Translations under genes and position numbers: made by a program
Shown: piece after piece, positions 16,547-24,863 of the stretch
Layout of the letters: every line of letters starts with the position of its first letter
How positions within the stretch are numbered: the first letter of the stretch is position 1
Origin: Candidatus Calditenuis fumarioli
GTDB taxonomy: Archaea; Thermoproteota; Nitrososphaeria_A; Caldarchaeales; Calditenuaceae
Reading direction: 5' to 3'
Length of the DNA stretch: 64,000 nt
Assembly: GCA_030059665.1 (NCBI GenBank)
Contig: JANVYR010000002.1
Location: 385,441 to 449,440, forward strand
The notes under the pieces: model-generated
The model's database searches: none
What the model was told of the DNA's origin: nothing
Seen by the model: only the letters and a program-made list of their open reading frames with translations

Positions 16547-17389
16547 TCACTGCGCCCTCCTCGTCACGTCGCTGAGCCTTAACCTCAGCCAAGCAAGGAC
16601 CATCGCGAGCGCCGTGTATGCCGCAGCGTTCAGCAGCAGAAGTTCCACCGAGACGCCCCCGGAAAGACCGGAAAGGGGCCCGAACGCTCCAGCAGGAAGA
16701 CCTGTGCCCGAAAGGCCCCGCAGGACGACCTCGGAGGTCAGCCTGACCGATCCCCAGGTGGGCAGGTACCGAGTCAGCTCCAGGAGCGCCCTGTCACCGG
16801 TGAAGGTTGCGATCACGTTGGCGTAGCTCTCGAAGATGTAGGAGCCGAAGAAGACCAGCGTCGAGAGCACCGTGGAGAGCATCCCCCTGCGGAGGCCCTC
16901 GCTCAGGGCCAGGCCGATGGCGTAGAAAGGTAGCGCGGCGGCGATCGACGCGGGGAGGGCCGTGAGCAGCAGGTCGAGCCGCGACTGGGAACCGAAGGCG
17001 AACCAGGAGATCCCGACGGAGAAGGCGGTGTAGCTCAAAACGATCGAGCAGACGAGCGCCAGCCCTCCCAGGACCTTGCCGGCGTAGTACTCGGACCTGG
17101 ATATGGGGCGGGTCAGCCAGAAGTCGGCCGTACCTGCCTCGTACTCGTCCGAGAAGACCGTGGAACCGATCATGAGGGATGTGACCTGGACCAGCCCGAT
17201 GGTGGGCGCGAGGAACCCCACCACCCAGACGTAGGGCGACAGAGGCCCGGTCAGAGACGGAGGCATCCTCGTGAGCACGAAGTAGAGCCCTGCCTCGGTG
17301 AGGAAGACCGCTGCCGTCAGGATCAGGACCCTCTTCTTTGCCATGACCCTGCGGAGCTCGTACCCTATCAGGACGTCAACCGCGCCCAA
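16547..17389 (-). CDS. ABC-2 type transporter permease
   Basis: A 280-residue membrane protein with about six helices. It begins with a cytoplasmic basic stretch (GYELRRVMAKKRVL), then a first helix, and contains the SDEYEAGTADFWLTRPISRSEYYAGKVLGG block, the conserved cytoplasmic loop of ABC-2 permeases (E.G.....L..P.SR..Y...K). It overlaps the ATPase gene by 14 bases and is the third gene of an operon whose first gene encodes an exported protein. Substrate unknown; the architecture suggests an exporter. Confidence 0.85.
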   Translation of the reverse strand: MGAVDVLIGYELRRVMAKKRVLILTAAVFLTEAGLYFVLTRMPPSLTGPLSPYVWVVGFLAPTIGLVQVTSLMIGSTVFSDEYEAGTADFWLTRPISRSEYYAGKVLGGLALVCSIVLSYTAFSVGISWFAFGSQSRLDLLLTALPASIAAALPFYAIGLALSEGLRRGMLSTVLSTLVFFGSYIFESYANVIATFTGDRALLELTRYLPTWGSVRLTSEVVLRGLSGTGLPAGAFGPLSGLSGGVSVELLLLNAAAYTALAMVLAWLRLRLSDVTRRAQ

Positions 17390-18326
17390 CGGTCCTCACC
17401 CTCTCCATGAAGACCTCCTCCAACGAGGGCCTCTCCGTCCTGAGCTCCAGCAGACCGCATCCCGAGAGGACGATCCGCTCAGCAATCGCGTCCCTCACGT
17501 CCGTAGAGTTGTCCGAGAACACGGTGAGGGAGTTGCCCTCAACCCTGACGTCCCTCACGCCCTCGATCCTCCGGATGGCTTCGACGACTCCGTCTCCCGG
17601 CGCGACCCTCGTGACGACCCTCACCCGCAGTCCCCCGGCGCCGTTCAGAATTTCATCGATGCCTCCCTCCATCACGGTCTTCCCGAGGTACACCATGCCG
17701 ACCCTGGTGGCGAGCCGCTCGACCTCGTACAGCTCGTGCGACGAGAAGACGACCGTCTTTCCGGTTCTGCTGACCTCCCTCAGGACCTCCCTGATCTGGA
17801 CCCGGCCAACGGGGTCAACGCCGAGCATCGGCTCGTCCAGGACCAGCAGCTCGGGGTCGCCGATCAGCGCCTGGCCTATCGAGAGACGCTGGACCATCCC
17901 CTTCGAGAAGTTGCCCACCCTCCGGTCGGCGTGGTTCACGAGTCCGGTCAGGTCAAGTACCCTCTCGACCTCGCGCTTCAGGTCTTCCCCCCTGAGGCCC
18001 CTGAGTTTTCCGGTCACCTCGAGGACCTGGCGCGCCGAGAGAAAGGCCGGGAAGTTGGGGAGCTCCGGCGAGTAGCCCAGCAGCGAGTTGACCCTCTTCG
18101 CCTCCCTCCAAGGGTCCATGCCGAAGACCTCGACCCTCCCGGAGGTGGGTTTCAGCAACCCGAGAACCGCCCGGAGCGTGGTGGTCTTCCCGGAGCCGTT
18201 GGGACCGACGAAACCGTAGACGTCGCCCTTTCCCACCCTCAGGCTGATGGGACCGACCTCTCCGCCGTCGGCGTACCTCTTCACCAGACGCTCGACGAGG
18301 ATGACCTCTCCACGGCTCAAGGCCAT
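17376..18326 (-). CDS. ABC transporter ATP-binding protein
   Basis: A 316-residue ATPase. Walker A GPNGSGKTTT (about 41-50), Q-loop region GYSPELPNFPAFLSARQ, the signature FSKGMVQRLSIGQALIGDP, Walker B LLVLDEPMLGVDP and the H-loop VFSSHELYEVE are all intact. A C-terminal extension of about 90 residues with ferredoxin-like character follows, as in many ABC-2 partner ATPases. The start overlaps the stop of the upstream exported-protein gene (TAATG), so the three genes are translationally linked. Confidence 0.93.
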   Translation of the reverse strand: MALSRGEVILVERLVKRYADGGEVGPISLRVGKGDVYGFVGPNGSGKTTTLRAVLGLLKPTSGRVEVFGMDPWREAKRVNSLLGYSPELPNFPAFLSARQVLEVTGKLRGLRGEDLKREVERVLDLTGLVNHADRRVGNFSKGMVQRLSIGQALIGDPELLVLDEPMLGVDPVGRVQIREVLREVSRTGKTVVFSSHELYEVERLATRVGMVYLGKTVMEGGIDEILNGAGGLRVRVVTRVAPGDGVVEAIRRIEGVRDVRVEGNSLTVFSDNSTDVRDAIAERIVLSGCGLLELRTERPSLEEVFMERVRTVGRG

Positions 18327-19216
18327 TAGACGTAGTGGGGTTTGGAGACGGCTGCGGACGACCTCCTGGGTCTCCTCAGCAGCCCCAAAGACGCAACGGA
18401 TCCGATGGCCGCGAGCCCTATCGCGGTTATCGCTATCACCCTCGTAGTCGGGTCCTCAAAGGCCGCCTTCGGAGAGCCCTTCGTGCCCTGTGTGCCCTGA
18501 GCGTTCGTCGGTGACGGAGGCTGCTGTCCCGAAGGGAGCCCCATCGCACCGATCCACCTGGACAGGTCGGACGATCCAGGGGCGAGCAGAGAGGGCGTCA
18601 GGGATGCGAGCGCGGTCACGTCACCTGCCTGTCCGGTGCTCACGACCCGTGTCAGGTCGAGGTTGGTGTCGACGAGCTGCGCGGTGAAGCGCGCCCCGCC
18701 GGAACCTCCACCGGTCGCTGTCAGGTCAACGGCGTAGATCGCTCCCGACCCGGAGATCAGCTCGACGGTCCCCACGACGGTGAGGGAGGCGTTGCGCGAC
18801 TCGACAACCACCCTCAACGAGTAGAGCTCGGTCTCGTAGGTCTTCCCGCCGACGGTCCTCGAGCCGGTGCCGGTCCTAACCACACTGACCGAGAGGTGTT
18901 GACCGTCCTTTGTGTAGGAGAAGCTCCCGGACTCGGGGAGGCGGAGCGTCGGAACCGCGAACGCAGAGCTGGGGACGTTCTTCTCGAACGTGAGGAGGCC
19001 GTCGTTGAACGTAGCCTCGAGCCTGAGCCTGATCGATCCCTCCCCGACCGCATTGACGACCGCCACCTTGACCTTTCCCTCCGCGGACCTCTCACCGGCG
19101 CTCAGCGAGTACCTGTACTCGTAGAAGCTGCCCGGTTGGACGTCGGCCATTGCGGTGACGAGCGACGTTAGGAAGAGCGCAACCGTTAGGAGGAGCCAGA
19201 ACCGCCTCATCTGCAC
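18326..19216 (-). CDS. Exported membrane-anchored protein, first gene of the ABC operon
   Basis: A 296-residue protein with a signal peptide (WLLLTVALFLTSLVTAMA, about residues 6-24), a beta-rich extracellular domain with many Ser/Thr/Gly, a proline/asparagine/glycine-rich linker (about 235-250), and a C-terminal membrane helix (IAITAIGLAAIGSVASLGLL) followed by RRPRRSS. No recognised domain. The type I topology and its place before the ATPase and permease genes suggest an accessory or cargo-sensing component of that transporter. Confidence 0.7.
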   Translation of the reverse strand: MQMRRFWLLLTVALFLTSLVTAMADVQPGSFYEYRYSLSAGERSAEGKVKVAVVNAVGEGSIRLRLEATFNDGLLTFEKNVPSSAFAVPTLRLPESGSFSYTKDGQHLSVSVVRTGTGSRTVGGKTYETELYSLRVVVESRNASLTVVGTVELISGSGAIYAVDLTATGGGSGGARFTAQLVDTNLDLTRVVSTGQAGDVTALASLTPSLLAPGSSDLSRWIGAMGLPSGQQPPSPTNAQGTQGTKGSPKAAFEDPTTRVIAITAIGLAAIGSVASLGLLRRPRRSSAAVSKPHYV

Positions 19217-19255
19217 TCCGTTTCCTCCGTGTGGCTATAACGTTTTGCCAGACCA

Positions 19256-20659
19256 TCACAGCATTATCCCTGGGTTCAGGATCCAGTTCGGGTCGAAGAG
19301 CGACTTGATCCGCCTCATCAGCTCGAGGGCCTCGCCGTGCTGGAGCGCCATGAAGTCCTTCTTCTCGATGCCTATCCCGTGCTCCGCTGAGGCCGCACCG
19401 CCCACGCTGATCGCGTACTCCACCAGCTCCCGGTTCGCCTGCATCGCCCTCCTCCACGAGTCGGTGTCCCTCCCCTCCGGAAGCCAGTTGGTGTGAACGT
19501 TCCCGTCGCCGAGGTGGCCGGCTACGCCCGTCCGGACACCGTACTTCTCCCCGAGCTCGTAGGACTTCCTCACCACGTCCAAGAGTTTCGAGAGGGGGAC
19601 GATCACGTCTCCGGTTATCGGCGAAGGGGTCGCCCTCGTCACGGATGGGTAGAGGGCCTTCCTCGCCTCCCATATCCGCTGGACCTCCTCGTCCGTCCTC
19701 GGGACCTCGAGCCTCGAGGCTCCCATCTCCCTGATCACCGAGACGGCAGCCTCCGCCTCCTCCATCACGCCTGCGCGGGAGTAGCCGTGGAACTCGACGA
19801 TCAGCATGCACTCGTGGGTGGGCAAGACTATCCCCGACCACCTCGAGATCAGATCCATGTGGACCCTGTCGAGGAACTCCATCGCCGCAGGCTCGAGCCC
19901 CTCCTGCCTGACCGCGTTGATGGCCGAGACGCCGGCCTCGATCGAGTCGAAGTACGCCGCGAACGTGTACCTCGCCCTGGGAAGTCGCCTCAGCCGGAGC
20001 GTCACCTCCGTCACCACGCCCAGCGTCCCCTCGGACCCGACGAGGAGCCTGACCAGGTCGTACCCGACCGAGCTCTTGAAGACGTTGGCGCCCAGCCTCA
20101 GCAGTCGCCCGTCCGGCAGCGCGACCCTCAGCGAGAGCACGTAATCCCTCGTGACGCCGTACTTGACCGCCCTCAGACCCGAGGCGTTGTTGGCGACCAT
20201 GCCTCCTATCGTGCAGGACCTGCTGCTTCCCGGATCGGGAGGGAAGAAGAGGCCGTGCGGCTCGAGCAACCTGTTCAGGTGGTCGTAGACGATCCCCGGC
20301 TCGACGACGGCCTGGAAGTCAACCGGCCTCACCTCGAGCAACCTGTCCATCTTCATCATGTTCATCAGTATCCCGCCGTAGACCGGAACGCAGGCCCCGG
20401 CCAGTCCCGTTCCAGCCCCCCTCACGTAGACTGGTATCCTCCGCTCGTTCGCGTACCTCAGGACGTCGGCGACCTCCTCACCGCTCTCCGGCCACACGAC
20501 GACCTCCGGCAGGTGCGGTTCACCGGGGAAGGCGTCCAGCGAGTTGGTTACCAGGTCGTACTCCTCGGTCGAGACGTCCTCGGGCCCCAGCCTCGACCTG
20601 AGCCACCCGAGGTCCCCTTGGGTCACCTTCGAGTAACCCGACGGCCCGGCCATTCTCAC
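19256..20659 (-). CDS. FAD-linked oxidase, GlcD/D-lactate dehydrogenase type
   Basis: A 467-residue flavoprotein of the FAD_binding_4 / FAD-oxidase C family. The FAD-binding part shows PVYVRGAGTGLAGACVPVYGG, PPDPGSSRSCTIGGMVANNASG and YDLVRLLVGSEGTLGVVTEV; the C-terminal domain has GHLGDGNVHTNW and SAEHGIGIEKKDF. These oxidise D-lactate, glycolate or D-2-hydroxyglutarate, passing electrons to a carrier. The GTG start overlaps the upstream stop (GTGA); ATG 20653 is an alternative. There is no neighbouring GlcF-type iron-sulfur gene, so the electron acceptor is unclear. Confidence 0.88.
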   Translation of the reverse strand: MRMAGPSGYSKVTQGDLGWLRSRLGPEDVSTEEYDLVTNSLDAFPGEPHLPEVVVWPESGEEVADVLRYANERRIPVYVRGAGTGLAGACVPVYGGILMNMMKMDRLLEVRPVDFQAVVEPGIVYDHLNRLLEPHGLFFPPDPGSSRSCTIGGMVANNASGLRAVKYGVTRDYVLSLRVALPDGRLLRLGANVFKSSVGYDLVRLLVGSEGTLGVVTEVTLRLRRLPRARYTFAAYFDSIEAGVSAINAVRQEGLEPAAMEFLDRVHMDLISRWSGIVLPTHECMLIVEFHGYSRAGVMEEAEAAVSVIREMGASRLEVPRTDEEVQRIWEARKALYPSVTRATPSPITGDVIVPLSKLLDVVRKSYELGEKYGVRTGVAGHLGDGNVHTNWLPEGRDTDSWRRAMQANRELVEYAISVGGAASAEHGIGIEKKDFMALQHGEALELMRRIKSLFDPNWILNPGIML

Positions 20660-21033
20660 TTTTCCTCCGAGAGGTACTTGCGGAGGTCCTTCACCTCGCC
20701 GTGCCGCAGTATCCTCACCGAGGTCTCGACCCTCACCGGTATGCCGACCTCACGGAAGAGCCTCAGCAGGTCCCCCGAGTCGATGGGTGTAACGAGCCTG
20801 CCCGATTTTACGGCCCTGAGCAAAGCCTCCGCGATCCTCTCGGTCAGGGCCCTGTTCATCGAAGCCGCCTCCTCCAGGACCTCCGGGCCCCTCTCGTCGA
20901 GGTAACGCTTCAGCTCCTCCAGCGGGTCCTCCCTCTTGACGGGTTGCTGCGCGGTTTCGGGCGCCTTCGCTGCCAGGAGCTGCCTCATCTTCCGGAGCCT
21001 TATCATTTTGAGCTCGAGGTCCTCGTCGCTCAT
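20656..21033 (-). CDS. PDCD5/TFAR19-like DNA-binding protein (tentative)
   Basis: A 125-residue basic/acidic helical protein starting at ATG 21033. It begins MSDEDLELKMIRLRKMRQLL, much like the N-terminal helix of archaeal PDCD5 proteins, and continues with helices and a C-terminal block GDLLRLFREVGIPVRVET then RILRHGEV. The match to PDCD5 beyond the first helix is weak, so this is tentative. The open frame continues upstream through a tRNA gene, which rules out the longer version. Its stop is in a GTGA overlap with the oxidase start. Confidence 0.45.
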   Translation of the reverse strand: MSDEDLELKMIRLRKMRQLLAAKAPETAQQPVKREDPLEELKRYLDERGPEVLEEAASMNRALTERIAEALLRAVKSGRLVTPIDSGDLLRLFREVGIPVRVETSVRILRHGEVKDLRKYLSEEK

Positions 21034-21201
21034 GCCGACCGACCTGGGGAGCCGGGGGTTATCAGGGTTACCTCGGCATCGGCACCAGCTGGCGCATCCG
21101 AAACCTCGTGCGTTGCGAGGCGATCGCAATAAAGGGCACGAGTCGCCGATCTTCTCTTGTCCGCTTTTTCTGCTATTGTGGAGACAAGATAACAATCTGC
21201 C

Positions 21202-21288
21202 CGCCGGGGGCGGGATTTGAACCCGCGCGGGCCTCATCGGCCCAGTGGCTTAGCAGGCCACCCCCCTACCGGGCTAGGGAACCCCGGC
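21202..21288 (-). tRNA. tRNA-Ser(GCT)
   Basis: On the minus strand a full class II cloverleaf folds: acceptor GCCGGGG/CCCCGGC with discriminator G, D arm around CCCTAGCCCGGTAGGG, anticodon stem GTGGC/GCCAC with loop CTGCTAA giving anticodon GCT, a long variable arm (GGGCC...GGCCC) as required for tRNA-Ser, and T arm GCGGGTTCAAATCCCGC. CCA is not encoded and no intron is visible. It should read AGC/AGU codons. A TATA-like tttatcag lies about 38 bases upstream. Confidence 0.96.
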
Positions 21289-21454
21289 AAAGGCCTCCTA
21301 ACCCCCAGATCGAGACCCTTCTGATAAACCGGCATCCCGGAGCCCACGCGCTCCCCACCGGCGACCGACGGGACCGGCCGTCCACTGGCCTACTGAGGGA
21401 TATCGACGGCGCACCCGGCCGCTCTCGTGCGCAAACCGGGTACATTCCCCCAGC

Positions 21455-21465
21455 AAAGCTTATAG
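21455..21465 (+). promoter_or_regulatory. TATA box for the methyltransferase/ATP-grasp gene
   Basis: aaagcttatag, a near-consensus archaeal TATA element in an otherwise GC-rich spacer. Start of transcription is expected about 25 bases downstream near 21486, leaving roughly 50 bases of leader before TTG 21539. Confidence 0.6.
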
Positions 21466-21538
21466 CGGATGATTGGGGGCCATCCGGCATCGCAGGTTAA
21501 TTAGCGGGATCTGGGGGGCGCCAGCGGCGAGGAACCGA

Positions 21539-23470
21539 TTGGTCCGAAAGCCCCCTGGCTTGCCGGCGGAAGTCCGGCCTGCTGGGAACAGAACTCTCGC
21601 GGAGAAGCTGGACCCGGAGTGGTGGGCCAGGATCTTCGACGGCCTCTATCTGGTCACGGACGGCGACATCGCGCTGAACGAGTCCCTCACGCGGTACGAG
21701 GTCGACGTGATCACGGAGGTGCTAGGGATCGAGAGGGACGACGCGATCCTGGACCTCTGCTGCGGCAACGGGAGGCACTCGATCGAGCTGGCCAGGAGGG
21801 GCTACAGGAACGTGGTGGGGCTCGACTACTCGGGCGAGCTGCTGCGCGTGGCGAGGAAGCGCGCTGAGGAGGAGGGCCTCAGGGTCAGGTTCAAGCAGGG
21901 AGACGCCCGGAACCTGCCCTTCCCATCTGGCACCTTCGACGCGGTCATAATGATGGGCAACAGCTTTGGGTACTTCGCCGATCCACTCGACGACCTCAGG
22001 GTCCTGAGGGAGGTGCACAGGGTTCTGAGGCCCTACGGGAAGTTCCTGATAGACGTCGCCGACGGCGAGTACCTCCGGAGGAGCTTCGAGAGGCTCAGCG
22101 TGGAGCGGCTCCACGACGGCCTCCTGGTGATCAGGGAGAGGGAGCTTGACGAGCACGGCAGGAGGCTCGTGACGAGGGAGCTCGTGATCGACGGCGGCCA
22201 GCAGGTGATCGCCGACAGGGTCTACGCTGTGAGGCTGTACGATCGCTCCTCACTTAGGACGCTGCTGATGCGTGCGGGCTTCACCGGCGTCCTCCTCGCG
22301 TCGAGGCTCAGGTACGAACCAGCGGACCGAGACCCTGGGATGATGAAAAGCCGGTTGCTGTTCGTCTCCTACGCGGAGAAACCTGAGACCAAGGAACCAC
22401 TGAACGGGAGGAACGGGAACCTCGTGGTGGTTCTGCTGGGAGATCCCAGGATCCCGAACCCCGTCAAGCCAGGAGGGCTCTTCGATGACGACGACGAGCT
22501 GGCGGTGTGCGAGCTGAAGCACGCGCTCCTCGGGATAAAGGGCTACAGGTTCGTCTTCCTCGACGACCACTCGAAGTTCGTCGAGTTCCTCTCCGCCAAC
22601 AGAACGAGCATCCACATGGTCCTGAACCTCTGCGACGACGGGTTCGGGAACGACCCCTCGATGGAGGCCCACGTCCCTGCGCTCCTCGAGATGCTGGGGC
22701 TGAGATACACCGGTGCAGGGCCGAGGTGTCTGACGCTCTGCTACGACAAGTCGGCGGTGAAGCTGATCGCCTCCTCGATGGGCATACCGGTCCCGTGGCA
22801 CGCGCTGATCCCGGAGGGCTCGGAGGAGGTCCCGAGCTCGGTGAGGTACCCTGCTCTGGTAAAGCCCAACTTCGCTGACAACAGCTGGGGCATCACGGAG
22901 CGGAGCCTAGTCAGGAACAGGGAGGAGCTGAGGGCCGCCGTGAGGGAACTCAGGACCAGCTGGGGTTACAGGGGGCCGATACTCGTGGAGGAGTACGTCG
23001 ATGGCATGGATCTGACCGTGTCGATAGTTGGCAACCCGCCGGACGACGTGGTGCTGCCCATCCTCACCGAGGACTACTCCGGTCTGCCCGACGGCCTCCC
23101 CAGGATCCTGACGTACGCCGCCAAGTGGTTGCCCGACTCGCCATACGGAAGGGTGCGATCAGTCCCGGCGGAGGTACCGGAGCAGCTCAGGGCCCAGCTC
23201 GTGAGGTGGAGCAGGTCGCTCTTCGTCAGGCTCGGCTGCAGGGACTACGCGAGGTTCGACTGGAGGCTCGGGCGCGACGGGGTGCCAAGGCTTCTGGAGG
23301 CCAACCCGAACCCCGGCTGGGTCTGGGACGGACACCTGAGGAGGGCCTGCCAGTACCACGGCTGGAGCTACCGACGCATGCTCCTCGAGATCCTGGCGGC
23401 CGCGGAGCGGAGGTACGCCTCGTCCCAGCAGGGCCACGGAGCGAGTCGGGTGACGGCCCGGGTCAGATGA
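21539..23470 (+). CDS. Fusion of a SAM methyltransferase with a D-Ala-D-Ala-ligase-like ATP-grasp domain
   Basis: About 643 residues in two domains. The first (to about 250) is a class I methyltransferase with ILDLCCGNGRHSIELARRG (about 70-88), GDARNLPF and a post-core segment like that of small-molecule methyltransferases. The second (about 290-630) resembles D-Ala-D-Ala ligases and related ATP-grasp enzymes: VVVLLGDP, LNLCDDGFGNDPSMEAHVPALLE, YPALVKPNFADNSWGI, ILVEEYVDGMDLTVS and DYARFDWR...LLEANPNPGWV with the metal-binding Glu and Asn. Archaea lack D-Ala-containing murein, so a peptide-like natural product, cofactor or small ligation is more likely. TTG 21539 is preferred (gcgagg 9 bases upstream); TTG 21560 is possible. 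Confidence 0.8.
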   Translation: MVRKPPGLPAEVRPAGNRTLAEKLDPEWWARIFDGLYLVTDGDIALNESLTRYEVDVITEVLGIERDDAILDLCCGNGRHSIELARRGYRNVVGLDYSGELLRVARKRAEEEGLRVRFKQGDARNLPFPSGTFDAVIMMGNSFGYFADPLDDLRVLREVHRVLRPYGKFLIDVADGEYLRRSFERLSVERLHDGLLVIRERELDEHGRRLVTRELVIDGGQQVIADRVYAVRLYDRSSLRTLLMRAGFTGVLLASRLRYEPADRDPGMMKSRLLFVSYAEKPETKEPLNGRNGNLVVVLLGDPRIPNPVKPGGLFDDDDELAVCELKHALLGIKGYRFVFLDDHSKFVEFLSANRTSIHMVLNLCDDGFGNDPSMEAHVPALLEMLGLRYTGAGPRCLTLCYDKSAVKLIASSMGIPVPWHALIPEGSEEVPSSVRYPALVKPNFADNSWGITERSLVRNREELRAAVRELRTSWGYRGPILVEEYVDGMDLTVSIVGNPPDDVVLPILTEDYSGLPDGLPRILTYAAKWLPDSPYGRVRSVPAEVPEQLRAQLVRWSRSLFVRLGCRDYARFDWRLGRDGVPRLLEANPNPGWVWDGHLRRACQYHGWSYRRMLLEILAAAERRYASSQQGHGASRVTARVR

Positions 23471-23499
23471 AAGTATCCCACGTCGTCCGGCTCCGGTGA

Positions 23500-23509
23500 C
23501 GTTTATAGC
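23500..23509 (+). promoter_or_regulatory. TATA box for the aRF1 operon
   Basis: cgtttatagc lies 107 bases before the aRF1 start. Transcription from here would begin near 23529 and give a leader of about 85 bases, unusually long for this window, where most promoters lie 25-30 bases from the start codon. Confidence 0.5.
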
Positions 23510-23615
23510 TCTGCAATGGATGGGATTTGTGAGACCGGACAACATGAGGAAAGGGCCGCGCTCCCTGAACTGGCCGGTCACCGCTTCCAGCTCGTAGGGA
23601 GAGGGTGCTTCGTCC

Positions 23616-24863
23616 ATGTCGAAGAGGGATTCCGTATCGATCTACAAGTTCAAGCGCTTCATCGAGGAGCTGGAGAAGAAGGAGGGGAGGGGCACAGAGC
23701 TGGTGACGCTGTACATCCCCCCGGGCAAGAGGGTTGACGAGGTGATCGGGTACCTGAGGCAGGAGTACGCGACGGCCTCCAACATCAAGTCGAAGAGCAC
23801 GAGGAAGAACGTCATGTCGGCCATCGAGAGCGCCATCCAGCGCCTCAAGCTGTACCGCGAGATCGGGCCCAACGGCCTCATCATCTTCAGCGGCGCCATA
23901 CCCGAGGGAGGTCAGGGCACGGAGAAGATCGAGGTCTACGACGTGATCCCGCCGGAGCCGATCAACACCTTCCTCTACCGCTGCGACAGCAAGTTCTACC
24001 TCGAGCCGCTGAAGGAGCTGCTGAAGGAGAGGGACGTATACGGCGTGCTGGTGATAGACAACGAGGAGGCGGCGATCGCGGTCCTGAAGGGAAGGAAGAT
24101 CGTGGAGCTGAAGACCTACACCTCGGGCGTTCCGGGGAAGCACAGCGCCGGTGGTCAGTCGGCCAGAAGGTTCGAGAGGCTCCGGGAGCAGGCTCTGGAG
24201 GAGTACTACAAACGTGTCGGCGAGCACGCCAACGAGATCTTCCTCTCCTACCCCGAGCTTAAGGCCGTGATAATCGCAGGGCCCGGACCGACGAAGGAGA
24301 TCTTCGCAGAGGGCGGGTACCTCCACTACACGCTGCGCGACAAGGTGAAGGTGGTTGACACCTCGTACTCCGGGGAGGAGGGGGTCAGGGAGGCGATAGA
24401 GAGGGCTGCGGAGGAACTCAGGGAGCTGAGGCTCGTCGAGGAGAGGAGGATAGTGGACAACGTCATGAGGCTCGCCATCAGCGGCTCCGGCGTCGTCTAC
24501 GGAGAGCGTCAGGTCCGGGAGGCACTCGCGAAGGGGGAGCTGAGGACGCTGGTGGTTGTGGAGGAGCTGGACAGGTACGAGGTCACGCTGGAGTGCTCCA
24601 AGTGCGGCCACGTGGAGAAGCTCACGCTCTCGTCCGACGAGATGGTCTCCACCCTCCCGAAGCGCCTCGGAGAGCCCTGCCCCAAGTGCGGGAACGTTGC
24701 CCTTGTCAACAGGGGCGAGGAGCCGCTGGTGGACGTGCTGATACGAGAGGCCGAGGCCGTTGGGACCAAGGTCGAGCTGATCTCCTCCGACCACGAGGCA
24801 GGCGAGATGTTCCTGAGGATGTTCGGCGGCATCGCGGGCGTTTTGAAGTCGGCGCAGCAATGA
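23616..24863 (+). CDS. prf1: Peptide chain release factor aRF1
   Basis: A 415-residue release factor of full length. Domain 1 carries NIKS at residues 56-59 for stop-codon recognition; domain 2 carries GGQ at 179-181 within GKHSAGGQSARRFERLRE, which triggers peptidyl-tRNA hydrolysis; domain 3 includes a zinc-ribbon-like CSKCGHVEK...CPKCGN near the end, retained in archaeal factors. The start is ATG 23616. The stop overlaps the next start (ATGA at 24860), coupling it to a HemK/Mtq2-like methyltransferase gene. Confidence 0.97.
   Translation: MSKRDSVSIYKFKRFIEELEKKEGRGTELVTLYIPPGKRVDEVIGYLRQEYATASNIKSKSTRKNVMSAIESAIQRLKLYREIGPNGLIIFSGAIPEGGQGTEKIEVYDVIPPEPINTFLYRCDSKFYLEPLKELLKERDVYGVLVIDNEEAAIAVLKGRKIVELKTYTSGVPGKHSAGGQSARRFERLREQALEEYYKRVGEHANEIFLSYPELKAVIIAGPGPTKEIFAEGGYLHYTLRDKVKVVDTSYSGEEGVREAIERAAEELRELRLVEERRIVDNVMRLAISGSGVVYGERQVREALAKGELRTLVVVEELDRYEVTLECSKCGHVEKLTLSSDEMVSTLPKRLGEPCPKCGNVALVNRGEEPLVDVLIREAEAVGTKVELISSDHEAGEMFLRMFGGIAGVLKSAQQ

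Noticed and set aside
21484-21610. RNase P or SRP RNA at the start of the methyltransferase/ATP-grasp gene (ggaagtccgg, aacagaac)
   Set aside because: The short matches to RNase P CR-I/CR-V occur within about 15 bases of each other, which is incompatible with any known RNase P layout; the region is also coding.
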